From T3SED10-260 sp035363255 (GTDB lineage: Bacteria; Caldisericota; Caldisericia; UBA6126): a stretch of 64,000 nucleotides of DNA. Below the pieces are notes generated by a model. The model searched no databases. It was not told the DNA's origin and saw only the letters and a list, made by a program, of their open reading frames with translations. Each line of letters starts with the position of its first letter. Within the stretch, counting starts at the first letter, position 1. Positions 9,075 through 17,071 of this stretch are shown here, in pieces. Position numbers and translations under genes: made by a program. The DNA lies in the NCBI GenBank assembly GCA_035363255.1, contig DAOSES010000012.1:6430-70429 (forward strand), given 5' to 3'.

Positions 9075-9135
9075 CTTTGTTAATGAACTGGATTTATGTT
9101 TTATGGATCAATAAATATATCGCAGGAGGCTGTGA

Positions 9136-11562
9136 ATGAAAAGTATTAGATTTTTATTGGCATCATTTTTGGTGATGTCACTGTCTCTTTCATTGTTGGC
9201 AGGCTGTGGTCCCAAATCGACCAAAGGCACTGTCGATGTCTTGGCTCCCAATCAAATTCCCGACTATGGCAAAGTGATCGATTTTGATTGGTCCAAGCTT
9301 GCTGAAAATCAACGTCCGGAATTTTACAAATGGACAGAAGAGTACATGTACAACCTATTGTCTCTTAAAGTGCTTCAGGAATCCGATCTGCTTGAAGCTT
9401 CCAGAGAGATTACCCGTGGTGAATTCATTGAATGGGTAGTTACTGCAAAATTGCTTGATCTGGTAAAAAAAGGTCACAAGTTCTCCGATGTGCCCAACGA
9501 TCATCCCCATCATGATGCTATCATCACCGCAGCCGTCAACGGAATAATTGAAAAGACCGAAACCTTCAATCCCGATGCTCCACTCCTTCGTTCTGATGCT
9601 GCTATATATCTTGTCAACGCTTCTGGTGAAGCTGCCATCGAAAAAGCCAAAACTTTCACCGAACCCCTTATTCCTGCTCAGGATGGCTATTTTGAAGTGC
9701 CAGAAAACGCTGCAGGAGCCATGACAACTTGCTATCTTCCCGACTTCCAGCTCATGAACTTTCGCTGGAAAATCACTGCCGGCATCAAAGATGATTTTCG
9801 TTATGTTATGCCTGAAGCTTCTATGACCGCAGCAGAAGCTGCGCATTCTGCCTACATGCTTATGTATCCTCCCAAACGCGGTGGATCAATCATCATTGGT
9901 CAGGCCCAGGAGCCTAAAACCCTATTTTCCGGCCTGGATACCATGAGTGCTATGAGCCAAATAACAGGCTTACTTTATGAAGGTTCATCTGGTGGATATG
10001 ATTCTCAGTGGGCAATTTTCCCTATTATGATGAAGCGTATTCCCACCCAGGAAAATGGTCTTTGGGTGATCAAGAAAGACGAAAAAGGCGAATTCAAAGG
10101 CATGGAAGTCACCTTCGAGATCCGAAATGGATTAAAATGGGCTGATGGATCAGATATCCTTGCTGAAGACTTTGTTTTTTCCCATTATCTCTACAACCAT
10201 CCTTCATTCCCTACCATACATTCAGAAGTGGATTTTTGGATTGACAAAATGGAAGCCATAGATGAACATACTCTGAAAGTTTATTGGAACAAACCTTATC
10301 TATTTGCATATGGTGCATCACCCATGCCAAGAAAATATTTCGAAGACAAATTTGCATATCATCTCGACCCCTTTGATATTAACGATCCAAGCTATTATGC
10401 TCCTCCTTCCGAAGAAAAACCAGATGGTTTCAAATCTGAAAAGTGCCTTGCTGACGAAAAATTTATCACTGATTGTTCCACTGATGAATTGTACAACACC
10501 CAACCTCTCCATGCTGGGCCCTATCGCGTCCAAAAATGGGAACAGGGTCAAACCATTATTCTTGAAGCCAACGATCACTGGATCTTTGGTCGTCCTCTTC
10601 TTGACACAGTTACCTTCCGTACCATCGAAAACACCGATACTCTTCTTGCCACTGCCATGGCTGGCAACGTTGATATGACTCTCACTGGTTTAACCTTCGA
10701 CCAGGCTCAGCAACTGATTGGTCGCAAAGATGTAAACCAACTACCCATTTTCACTCCTTCTCTCACCTGGGAGCATATTGATTTGAATATCGATAATCCA
10801 ACCTTGTCAGATGTTCGTGTTCGTCGCGCCCTTCTTCATGCTATGGATCGTGAAGCCATTTCTCAGAGCTTCTTTAAAGGCGAACAGCCTGTTGCTCATG
10901 CCTGGCTTCCCCCCAAACATCCAGCGTTTGACGATAGCACCGTTACTATCTATGAGTTTAGTCCCGATAAAGCCAAAACTCTTCTCGATGAAGCTGGTTG
11001 GACGCTCAATCCCAAGAATAATATTCGCGAAAAAGATGGCAAACCACTTCAAATCACCTTCATGACAACTGCCGGCAACAAGGCCCGTGAGCAGGTTCAA
11101 GCAGTTATTTCCTCCAACTGGAAAGATATCGGCATCGATGTAATCACCAAGAACGAAGCTCCTACCAGCTTTTTTACCACTACTCTCCAACAAAGAAAAT
11201 TCGATGGACCTTCTGCTTTCATGTATGCCTGGGTGATGGGTCCAAATTCCAATATGTACTCTATGGCTAACTCAAAACAGATTCCCACTGAAGTCAATGG
11301 TTATAGCGGGCAAAACTATACTAGTTTTAAAGATGAAACCGTTGACAAACTAACTGGTGAAATTTTACAATCTCTCAGTAAGCAGCAAAACTATGAAAAT
11401 CTCAAGATCATCCAACAGATTCTCACCCGCGACCTCCCTTCCCTTCCTCTCTTTTATCGTCTCGATGTCACCACCGTACACAAAGATCTCGTCAATTACC
11501 AACCTTCTGGGACTCAAGCTGCAACCACCTGGAATGCTCCCTACTGGTACTGGAACAAATAA
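9136..11562 (+). CDS. ABC transporter peptide-binding lipoprotein with N-terminal SLH-like repeats
   Basis: 808-residue extracytoplasmic solute-binding protein of the SBP_bac_5 (DppA/OppA) family. Residues 1-24 form a lipoprotein signal ending in the lipobox LLAGC, with Cys24 the predicted lipidated residue. Between residues 60 and 245 lie what look like three S-layer-homology repeats, clearest at 116-162 (FSDVP, GII, FNPDAPLLRSDAA); the third holds AGIKDDFRY and MPEASMTAAEAA. The peptide-binding domain starts near 250 (RGGSIIIGQAQEPKTLFSG) and runs to the end. This makes it about 250 residues longer than usual DppA proteins. Two permease genes follow directly. Fusion of SLH repeats suggests added anchoring to a wall polymer (inference). 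Confidence 0.9.
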   Translation: MKSIRFLLASFLVMSLSLSLLAGCGPKSTKGTVDVLAPNQIPDYGKVIDFDWSKLAENQRPEFYKWTEEYMYNLLSLKVLQESDLLEASREITRGEFIEWVVTAKLLDLVKKGHKFSDVPNDHPHHDAIITAAVNGIIEKTETFNPDAPLLRSDAAIYLVNASGEAAIEKAKTFTEPLIPAQDGYFEVPENAAGAMTTCYLPDFQLMNFRWKITAGIKDDFRYVMPEASMTAAEAAHSAYMLMYPPKRGGSIIIGQAQEPKTLFSGLDTMSAMSQITGLLYEGSSGGYDSQWAIFPIMMKRIPTQENGLWVIKKDEKGEFKGMEVTFEIRNGLKWADGSDILAEDFVFSHYLYNHPSFPTIHSEVDFWIDKMEAIDEHTLKVYWNKPYLFAYGASPMPRKYFEDKFAYHLDPFDINDPSYYAPPSEEKPDGFKSEKCLADEKFITDCSTDELYNTQPLHAGPYRVQKWEQGQTIILEANDHWIFGRPLLDTVTFRTIENTDTLLATAMAGNVDMTLTGLTFDQAQQLIGRKDVNQLPIFTPSLTWEHIDLNIDNPTLSDVRVRRALLHAMDREAISQSFFKGEQPVAHAWLPPKHPAFDDSTVTIYEFSPDKAKTLLDEAGWTLNPKNNIREKDGKPLQITFMTTAGNKAREQVQAVISSNWKDIGIDVITKNEAPTSFFTTTLQQRKFDGPSAFMYAWVMGPNSNMYSMANSKQIPTEVNGYSGQNYTSFKDETVDKLTGEILQSLSKQQNYENLKIIQQILTRDLPSLPLFYRLDVTTVHKDLVNYQPSGTQAATTWNAPYWYWNK

Positions 11563-11601
11563 GCCGAAACCAAGCATCTTGCATAGAGAGGAGAGTTTTC
11601 C

Positions 11602-12606
11602 ATGTGGGCATATATAGCGCGACAACTGGTACAGCGAGTTTTTCTCTTGTTTCTGATTTCCTTTATTGCTTTTACTCTATTGGGAAGTATGGGCGACCCG
11701 GTTGATATACTAAAATCCACCAATCCAAACATCACTCAAAGAGAAATCGATATATACAAGCAACGACAAGGTTTGGACAAACACATAACACTTCGCTATT
11801 TTTATTGGCTTAGGAGTGCAGCCAAGGGTGATTTTGGTATATCGATACAATATAGGCGACCAGCTGCCCAATTGTTATTCAATCGAATCCCCAACACTAT
11901 CTATATGCAAGCAATCATTATGCTTTTCATATTTAGTGTGGCTATCCCGCTCGGGATTTTTTCCGCCATTCATCAATACTCCAAAATGGACTACCTGCTG
12001 ACCTTTATGGCTTTTACTGGTAGCGCTATGCCTACTTTTTGGTTTGCTCTCCTCATGATCCTGGCTTTTGGAGTTTTGCCCAAGCCCGGGTATCGACTAC
12101 CTTTTACAGGTATGTATTCTGATAGCCTGGTGGTTGGGGGTCGAACCATGCCCTACGATAAAGCACCTCTCTTTGCAAGGTTTATAAATCGAATACGCCA
12201 CCTTATTCTTCCAGTTTTTTCCGTGTCTCTCATTTCACTCACCGGGCTTCTTAGATATACGCGATCTGCTATGCTTGAAGTCATTCGCCAGGATTACGTC
12301 CGTACTGCTCGTGCCAAGGGCTTGGCCGAGAGAAAAGTGATCTACAAACATGCCTTGCGCAATGCCATGATACCTATCGCAACCATCATGATCCAATCCA
12401 TTCCCAGCCTTTTTGCAGGATCCCTTATCATCGAACAGATTTTTGGCTGGCCTGGGGTTGGAAAGCTGATATATGAAGCTGTTATGGCTAATGATTTCAT
12501 TCTGGCTATGACTGCTATCATTTTCCTTTCTTCTCTCACTGTTTTGTTTACTCTCATCACCGATATCTCCTATGCTTTCCTCGATCCTCGCATCACCTAC
12601 CGATGA
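11602..12606 (+). CDS. Peptide ABC transporter permease, DppB/OppB family
   Basis: 334-residue inner-membrane permease for di- or oligopeptides. The first transmembrane helix follows the MWAYIARQLVQRV start, and the family DppB segment LRYTRSAMLEVIRQDYVRTARAKGL, containing the EAA-type loop that contacts the ATPase, lies in the second half. About six transmembrane helices are visible. A ribosome site AGAGAGGAGAG precedes the ATG. It would partner with the following DppC-like permease and take peptides from the upstream lipoprotein. Confidence 0.93.
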   Translation: MWAYIARQLVQRVFLLFLISFIAFTLLGSMGDPVDILKSTNPNITQREIDIYKQRQGLDKHITLRYFYWLRSAAKGDFGISIQYRRPAAQLLFNRIPNTIYMQAIIMLFIFSVAIPLGIFSAIHQYSKMDYLLTFMAFTGSAMPTFWFALLMILAFGVLPKPGYRLPFTGMYSDSLVVGGRTMPYDKAPLFARFINRIRHLILPVFSVSLISLTGLLRYTRSAMLEVIRQDYVRTARAKGLAERKVIYKHALRNAMIPIATIMIQSIPSLFAGSLIIEQIFGWPGVGKLIYEAVMANDFILAMTAIIFLSSLTVLFTLITDISYAFLDPRITYR

Positions 12607-12637
12607 GGAAGTCATGAAAAGAAAGGAAAATCCAGCT

Positions 12638-13588
12638 ATGAAAAAAGATGCAAAGCAAAATCAAAAACCTTTGCTTGATAATGTTTTATCCGAAGTAACC
12701 AGTGCAAAAGAATATACTTTTTTCCAGATGGTCTTGCGCCGATTTTTGAGGCATAAACTGGCTATCACAGGTCTTATCATCATTTCCATACTCATATTAC
12801 TCACCCTGTCTTCTTTTCTTCTCGAAGCAGATTTTCTGCGGAATCTGTTTCCCAATCTTCCTGATCCTACCCGCGCAGATATTGCTATTCGTTTTAGGCC
12901 TCCCCTCACTCCAGGACACCTTCTTGGCACCGATGATGTGGGTCGTGATGTTTTGTTCAGAATACTCTATGGTGGCAGAATATCCCTCACTATTGGCTTT
13001 ATTGCGGCTATTTCAGGTGGCATGGTTGGTGGGATCATCGGTTCCATATCCGGTTACTTTGGAGGCTGGTTGGATTCCTTGATCATGCGTATCGTAGAGC
13101 TTTTCTTTTCAACCCCCACTCTTCCCATCCTGGTTATTCTTTCAAGATATTTTGGCGGATCTCCTGTAACTATAGTTCTGATTTTGGTGGTCTTTGGTTG
13201 GGCTGGAATTGCTCGTATGGTCAGAGGTCTGGTTATGCAGATCAAAAACTATGAATACATTGAAGCCGCCAAAGCCATTGGTTGTTCGAATGCGCGCATT
13301 ATCATTAGGCATGTTTTCCCAAATACTTTGGCTATCCTCCTCGTTCAGATGACTTTGGCTATCGGCGGATCCATCCTCTTTGAATCTACCCTAAGCTTTT
13401 TGGGTTTAGGCGTCAATCCAGCCTGGCCCACTTGGGGAAATATGCTTTCCAATGCTCAAAGCTTTCTATGGAATGCGCCTCACCTTGTGATATGGCCTGG
13501 CTTATGTATTTTTATGGCTATTCTGTCTTTTAACTTTTTGGGTGATGGTCTTCGTGACGCACTCGATCCCAAACTAAAGAATACCTAA
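12638..13588 (+). CDS. Peptide ABC transporter permease, DppC/OppC family
   Basis: 316-residue permease, second subunit of the peptide importer. The start at 12638 is preferred because AAAGGA lies about ten bases upstream; ATG at 12614 is an alternative and would add eight residues. The N-terminal OppC region (RRFLRHKLAITGLII), the LLGTDDVGRDVL box, and the EAA loop YIEAAKAIGCSNARIIIRHVFPN are all typical. No ATPase genes (dppD or dppF) follow: the gene is closed by a strong terminator, so the ATPases must be encoded elsewhere. Confidence 0.92.
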   Translation: MKKDAKQNQKPLLDNVLSEVTSAKEYTFFQMVLRRFLRHKLAITGLIIISILILLTLSSFLLEADFLRNLFPNLPDPTRADIAIRFRPPLTPGHLLGTDDVGRDVLFRILYGGRISLTIGFIAAISGGMVGGIIGSISGYFGGWLDSLIMRIVELFFSTPTLPILVILSRYFGGSPVTIVLILVVFGWAGIARMVRGLVMQIKNYEYIEAAKAIGCSNARIIIRHVFPNTLAILLVQMTLAIGGSILFESTLSFLGLGVNPAWPTWGNMLSNAQSFLWNAPHLVIWPGLCIFMAILSFNFLGDGLRDALDPKLKNT

Positions 13589-13609
13589 AGCGCTTCATTG
13601 AAGTGTTTT

Positions 13610-13664
13610 GCCCTATCTCATGAAACAAGAGTTCTTGTTTCATGAGATAGGGCTTTAGTTTTTT
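13610..13664 (+). terminator. Strong rho-independent terminator after the peptide transporter
   Basis: A near-perfect 21-base inverted repeat, GCCCTATCTCATGAAACAAGA at 13610-13630 and its complement at 13633-13653, is followed by TTTAGTTTTTTT. It ends the peptide-transport transcript. The tip pairs of the stem must open to make a loop. The start codon of the next gene directly abuts the T tract. Confidence 0.93.
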
Positions 13665-13665
13665 T

Positions 13666-14271
13666 ATGATGGAATGTACAAAATCCGGATTTGCTGAATA
13701 CATTGAATTAAAATCACATTTTATTGCCTATTGTTATGGGCTTGGCAATGTATCAAGTTTCCAAAGCTATCTCGAGCAATTGCATACTCAACATCCTGAT
13801 GCCACTCATTTTGTATATGCCTATCGCCTGAGCTCTTCCAGCCAGCTCTATGAAAAGTTTTCAGACGATGGTGAGCCCTATGGTACTGCGGGTTTGCCTT
13901 TGTTAGGCTTGCTACAAAGAAAAGGCATTCAAAACACAGTTTTATTCGTAGTTAGGTATTTTGGCGGAGTTAAACTCGGGAAAAAGGGTTTGTTTTCAGC
14001 CTATCTGAATACTGCTATTTCAGCAATGAACAATGCATCTTTCAAGGAAAAACGTCAGGGCTATTGTCTAAGCTTGCGTTTTGATTATTCTGTTTTTGCT
14101 CTTCTGGAAAAATGGTTAAATGAACATGATACCCAGATCTTTGAAAGAGATTTTGCTCAGGATATCACCCTAAAACTCTGGATAGAGGAAAATGCGTATT
14201 CCACGTTTGTTGCCTCTGAGTTTAAAAGCGTTTGCAAGCTTACTGGTATAGAAAAAATGAATATGTTATAA
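13666..14271 (+). CDS. YigZ/IMPACT family protein
   Basis: 201-residue member of the YigZ (UPF0029, IMPACT N-terminal) family; the biochemical role is not settled. Diagnostic segments are KSHFIAYC near the N-terminus, DATHFVYAYRL, FSDDGEPYGTAGLPLL and VVRYFGGVKLGKKGL, followed by the small C-terminal DUF1949-like domain. The start is odd: ATGATG at 13666-13671 directly follows the T tract of the upstream terminator and has no convincing ribosome site, yet the N-terminal sequence fits the family from about the second residue. The gene may be read by transcripts that pass the terminator or by a promoter I cannot see. Confidence 0.88.
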   Translation: MMECTKSGFAEYIELKSHFIAYCYGLGNVSSFQSYLEQLHTQHPDATHFVYAYRLSSSSQLYEKFSDDGEPYGTAGLPLLGLLQRKGIQNTVLFVVRYFGGVKLGKKGLFSAYLNTAISAMNNASFKEKRQGYCLSLRFDYSVFALLEKWLNEHDTQIFERDFAQDITLKLWIEENAYSTFVASEFKSVCKLTGIEKMNML

Positions 14272-14272
14272 T
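14264..14272 (+). promoter_or_regulatory. Extended -10 promoter for the SCIFF peptide gene
   Basis: TGTTATAAT combines a perfect TATAAT with the TGn extension. It overlaps the last codons of the YigZ gene, and transcription would begin near 14279, leaving a short leader with an AAAGGAGGAAT ribosome site before ATG 14302. No clear -35 hexamer is seen, as is common for extended -10 promoters. Confidence 0.6.
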
Positions 14273-14301
14273 GGACAGGTTTTTGAAAAAAGGAGGAATA
14301 T

Positions 14302-14469
14302 ATGAAAAAAATAACGATACTTATCAAAGGTTCACTCTCACAAGAAAAAAAGCATAGTAATTGCCGTGAATGTCAAACTCCCTGCAAATCCGCATGCAAA
14401 ACATCCTGTACCGTTGGCAATCAGCATTGCGAACAACAACAGGAAAAACCCAATGAATGGATGTTCTAA
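14302..14469 (+). CDS. SCIFF ranthipeptide precursor (six cysteines in forty-five)
   Basis: 55-residue peptide with a very strong ribosome site (AAAGGAGG). The C-terminal part carries six cysteines (C21, C24, C28, C32, C36, C43) in the family pattern CxECQTPC..ACKTSCTVGNQ.C, which matches the SCIFF consensus closely. In characterised cases a radical SAM/SPASM maturase installs thioether crosslinks on such cysteines. The last 11 residues (QQQEKPNEWMF) form a tail beyond the usual end of the family core. The gene overlaps the maturase start by 13 bases, so the two are translated together. No dedicated protease or exporter gene is adjacent. Confidence 0.95.
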   Translation: MKKITILIKGSLSQEKKHSNCRECQTPCKSACKTSCTVGNQHCEQQQEKPNEWMF

Positions 14470-15773
14470 AGCAAAAACCTATTGATTATTTCCACGTTTT
14501 TAAATGGAAAAATAAATACTTTCTCTTCGACCGATCTACTCATTCTTTATTTCAAACCCAGGAAGAGATTTTCCTGGATTATACTTCAAATGAGTGGACC
14601 CCCAATCTTTTAGATCTTATTGAAGAAGGCCAAAAACAAGGCTATTTCAAGCTCCAAAACAGTCTTCTTCCTTTTGATGACCATCGTTGCATCAAATCGC
14701 TTTGCCTCATGGTAACCCGAAATTGTAACTTTCGATGTCGTTATTGTTTTGAAACTTCACAACCCCTTGGGGATAACATCACCAAAAATATGACCGTCGA
14801 AACCGCAAAACAGGCTATTGACTGGCTCATCCAACAGGGAAAAGATAGAAAACAACTCGAAATTGATTTTTTTGGGGGAGAGCCTTTGCTGTTCTTTCCC
14901 CTGGTCAAAGAAGCAGTACTATATGCCAGAGCTCAAGAAAAAGATAGTGGCAAGCATTTTTTGATGTCTATTACCAGCAATGCGTATTTATTGTCTCCTG
15001 AAATGGCGGATTTTTTCCAGGAACACCATGTGAGTGTGATTTTTAGTCTGGACGGCAGTCAGAAGATCAACGATCAATTTCGTGTGGATGCGCAGGGTCA
15101 CGGCACCTACGATCAAAGTATCAAGCATATCTTGAGCTCCATACCCAAGCTTTCAACAGGATATTATGTACGCGGCACCTATACTCACCAAAGTCTTCAT
15201 TTTTGTCAAGAAATCCAACATCTTTATTCCCGAGGTATCAAACAAATATCTTTCGAACCCGTGGCAACGTTGATGTCAGAGCTTGCGATACAGGAAAGCG
15301 ATCTTCCTATCATTAGGCAGGAATACGAGAAATTGGCAGATTGGCTACTATTTCAGACCAAAAAAGATCCAGACTTACATTTTTATCATTTTGAGCTTGA
15401 TCTCGAAAAAACGATTTGCTACGAAAAACTAAACACAGGTTGTGGGGCAGGGGTGGAATACTTGTCTCTTTCTCCAGATGAAAAGCTCTATCCCTGCCAT
15501 CAATTTGATGGGAGAAAAGAGTTTTGTTTGGGCGATCTGGAATCAAAAGAGCTGGACTCCGAGCTGAAAGAATTGTTTAAACAGAAAACTTTGGCCTCCA
15601 GTCGAGAGGAATGCAGGAATTGTTGGGCAAAAACTCTGTGCGGGGGAGGTTGTCTTGCTAACAACTTTGTCATGAACAACAGTATTAATTCTTCCTACAA
15701 AACAGGGTGCCAGATCCAACAGCTTCGACTCGAAGCAGCGCTATATTTTCAGGGCATGAAAAAGCTTGGCTAA
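14457..15773 (+). CDS. SCIFF peptide maturase, radical SAM/SPASM protein
   Basis: 438-residue radical SAM enzyme that would modify the adjacent six-cysteine peptide. An N-terminal RiPP-recognition-like region (1-80) precedes the CX3CX2C cluster motif at C90, C94 and C97 (CNFRCRYC). The SPASM domain near the C-terminus has CGAG, YPCHQF and the CRNCWAKTLCGGGC cluster, plus a final Cys in TGCQIQ, ligating auxiliary Fe-S clusters. The gene begins inside the precursor gene. Its stop overlaps the stop of the convergent purD by a few bases, with no terminator between them. Confidence 0.94.
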   Translation: MDVLKQKPIDYFHVFKWKNKYFLFDRSTHSLFQTQEEIFLDYTSNEWTPNLLDLIEEGQKQGYFKLQNSLLPFDDHRCIKSLCLMVTRNCNFRCRYCFETSQPLGDNITKNMTVETAKQAIDWLIQQGKDRKQLEIDFFGGEPLLFFPLVKEAVLYARAQEKDSGKHFLMSITSNAYLLSPEMADFFQEHHVSVIFSLDGSQKINDQFRVDAQGHGTYDQSIKHILSSIPKLSTGYYVRGTYTHQSLHFCQEIQHLYSRGIKQISFEPVATLMSELAIQESDLPIIRQEYEKLADWLLFQTKKDPDLHFYHFELDLEKTICYEKLNTGCGAGVEYLSLSPDEKLYPCHQFDGRKEFCLGDLESKELDSELKELFKQKTLASSREECRNCWAKTLCGGGCLANNFVMNNSINSSYKTGCQIQQLRLEAALYFQGMKKLG

Positions 15774-17038
15774 GCTATATCCTTTCGGTAGCGCATCCCC
15801 TTGAATGAAATCTTTTTAATAGCATCATAAGCTTTAGTAGAAGCTTCTTCGGGAGTTTTTCCCAAGCCTACTATATTCAAGACTCGTCCTCCCTGATTGA
15901 CCAATTTTCCATTCTGTAGTTGGGTGCCAGCGTGGAAGACCAAAATTCCATCCATAGCCTGGGCTTCCTTCAGACCTTGAATTTCGTGTCCAAGGGATAA
16001 CACCTGATCTGGATAGCCCTCAGAACAAAGCACAACACAAGTGGAGTAGAGTTTTACCCATTCCAGTTTCAGTTGGTGAAGGCTATGATTTTGAGTTGCT
16101 TCAATAAGATCTATCAGATCTGTTTTGAGTAAGGGTAGGATGGTTTGTAGTTCAGGGTCTCCAAAACGAACGTTGATCTCCAAAGCTTTTAAACCTGATT
16201 TTGACATGATCATACCTGTAAAGAGCACTCCATTAAATGTAATGCCCTCCCTGGGAAGGTATTGAACAATCTTTTGGATAATTTCCTCTTTCCCTTGCTG
16301 TAGGATAGATTCATCTGCCCAGGAAGGGGGGCAAAGATTTCCCATCCCTCCAGTATTGGGGCCTTTGTTTTGTTCATAAGCTTTTTTGAAATCCTGAGAA
16401 ACTTGAAGTTCAACAAAGTGGTTTCCATCCAGGATGATCTGATAAGATACTTCGGGACCATCGATATATTCTTCGATGATGATTTTATCTCCTGCGGATT
16501 TGAATTTTTTATGTTCCATCATTTCTTTGATAGAATTTACCGCATCTTCTTCGCTGTGGGCAATGATAACTCCTTTGCCTGAAGCTAAGCCATCTGCTTT
16601 GATGACAATAGGGTACTCTTCATGGGTGTGGATATGATATAGGGCGTCATCCAGGGAAAAAAAAGTCTTGTATGAGGGAGTGGGAATATCGAATTTGCTG
16701 AAAAAATTCTTGGTAAAGATCTTGCTTCCTTCAAGTTGAGCGCTATGGCGATCGGGTCCAAATACTTGTATCTCACTATCTTCAAAGAAGTCTTTGATTC
16801 CAGACACAAGCATTTGTTCTGGACCAACCACGATCAAAGCTATATGGTGTTGGATGGCATATTGTTTGATGGTAGGAAAATCAAGAGGTGATATGGATGA
16901 GTCTGTTAGAGCGAGTTCTTGAATGCCTGCATTACCTGGAATGCAAAAAAGATCCTGTACTTTATCGCTTTGAGACAGCTTCCAGCATAAAGCATGCTCT
17001 CTACCGCCACTACCCAGAACTAATACATTCTTCTTCAT
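15770..17038 (-). CDS. purD: Phosphoribosylamine--glycine ligase PurD
   Basis: 422-residue ATP-grasp enzyme that makes glycinamide ribonucleotide, step two of purine synthesis. The N-terminus MKKNVLVLGSGGREHALCWKL is typical, followed by FGPDRHSAQLEGSK, the ATP-grasp KADGLASGKGVI segment, and NVRFGDPE near the metal site. It is the last gene of the purine operon, 33 bases after purH, the only junction in this operon that is not an overlap; a GGGGG-rich ribosome site precedes it. Its 3' end overlaps that of the SCIFF maturase. Confidence 0.97.
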   Translation of the reverse strand: MKKNVLVLGSGGREHALCWKLSQSDKVQDLFCIPGNAGIQELALTDSSISPLDFPTIKQYAIQHHIALIVVGPEQMLVSGIKDFFEDSEIQVFGPDRHSAQLEGSKIFTKNFFSKFDIPTPSYKTFFSLDDALYHIHTHEEYPIVIKADGLASGKGVIIAHSEEDAVNSIKEMMEHKKFKSAGDKIIIEEYIDGPEVSYQIILDGNHFVELQVSQDFKKAYEQNKGPNTGGMGNLCPPSWADESILQQGKEEIIQKIVQYLPREGITFNGVLFTGMIMSKSGLKALEINVRFGDPELQTILPLLKTDLIDLIEATQNHSLHQLKLEWVKLYSTCVVLCSEGYPDQVLSLGHEIQGLKEAQAMDGILVFHAGTQLQNGKLVNQGGRVLNIVGLGKTPEEASTKAYDAIKKISFKGMRYRKDIA

Positions 17039-17071
17039 TTATGATCCCCCCTATTTCAATGATATGCTTGT

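Noticed and set aside
9355..9846. 163-residue minus-strand frame inside the binding-protein gene
   Set aside because: No ribosome site or family match and fully covered by the real coding sequence.
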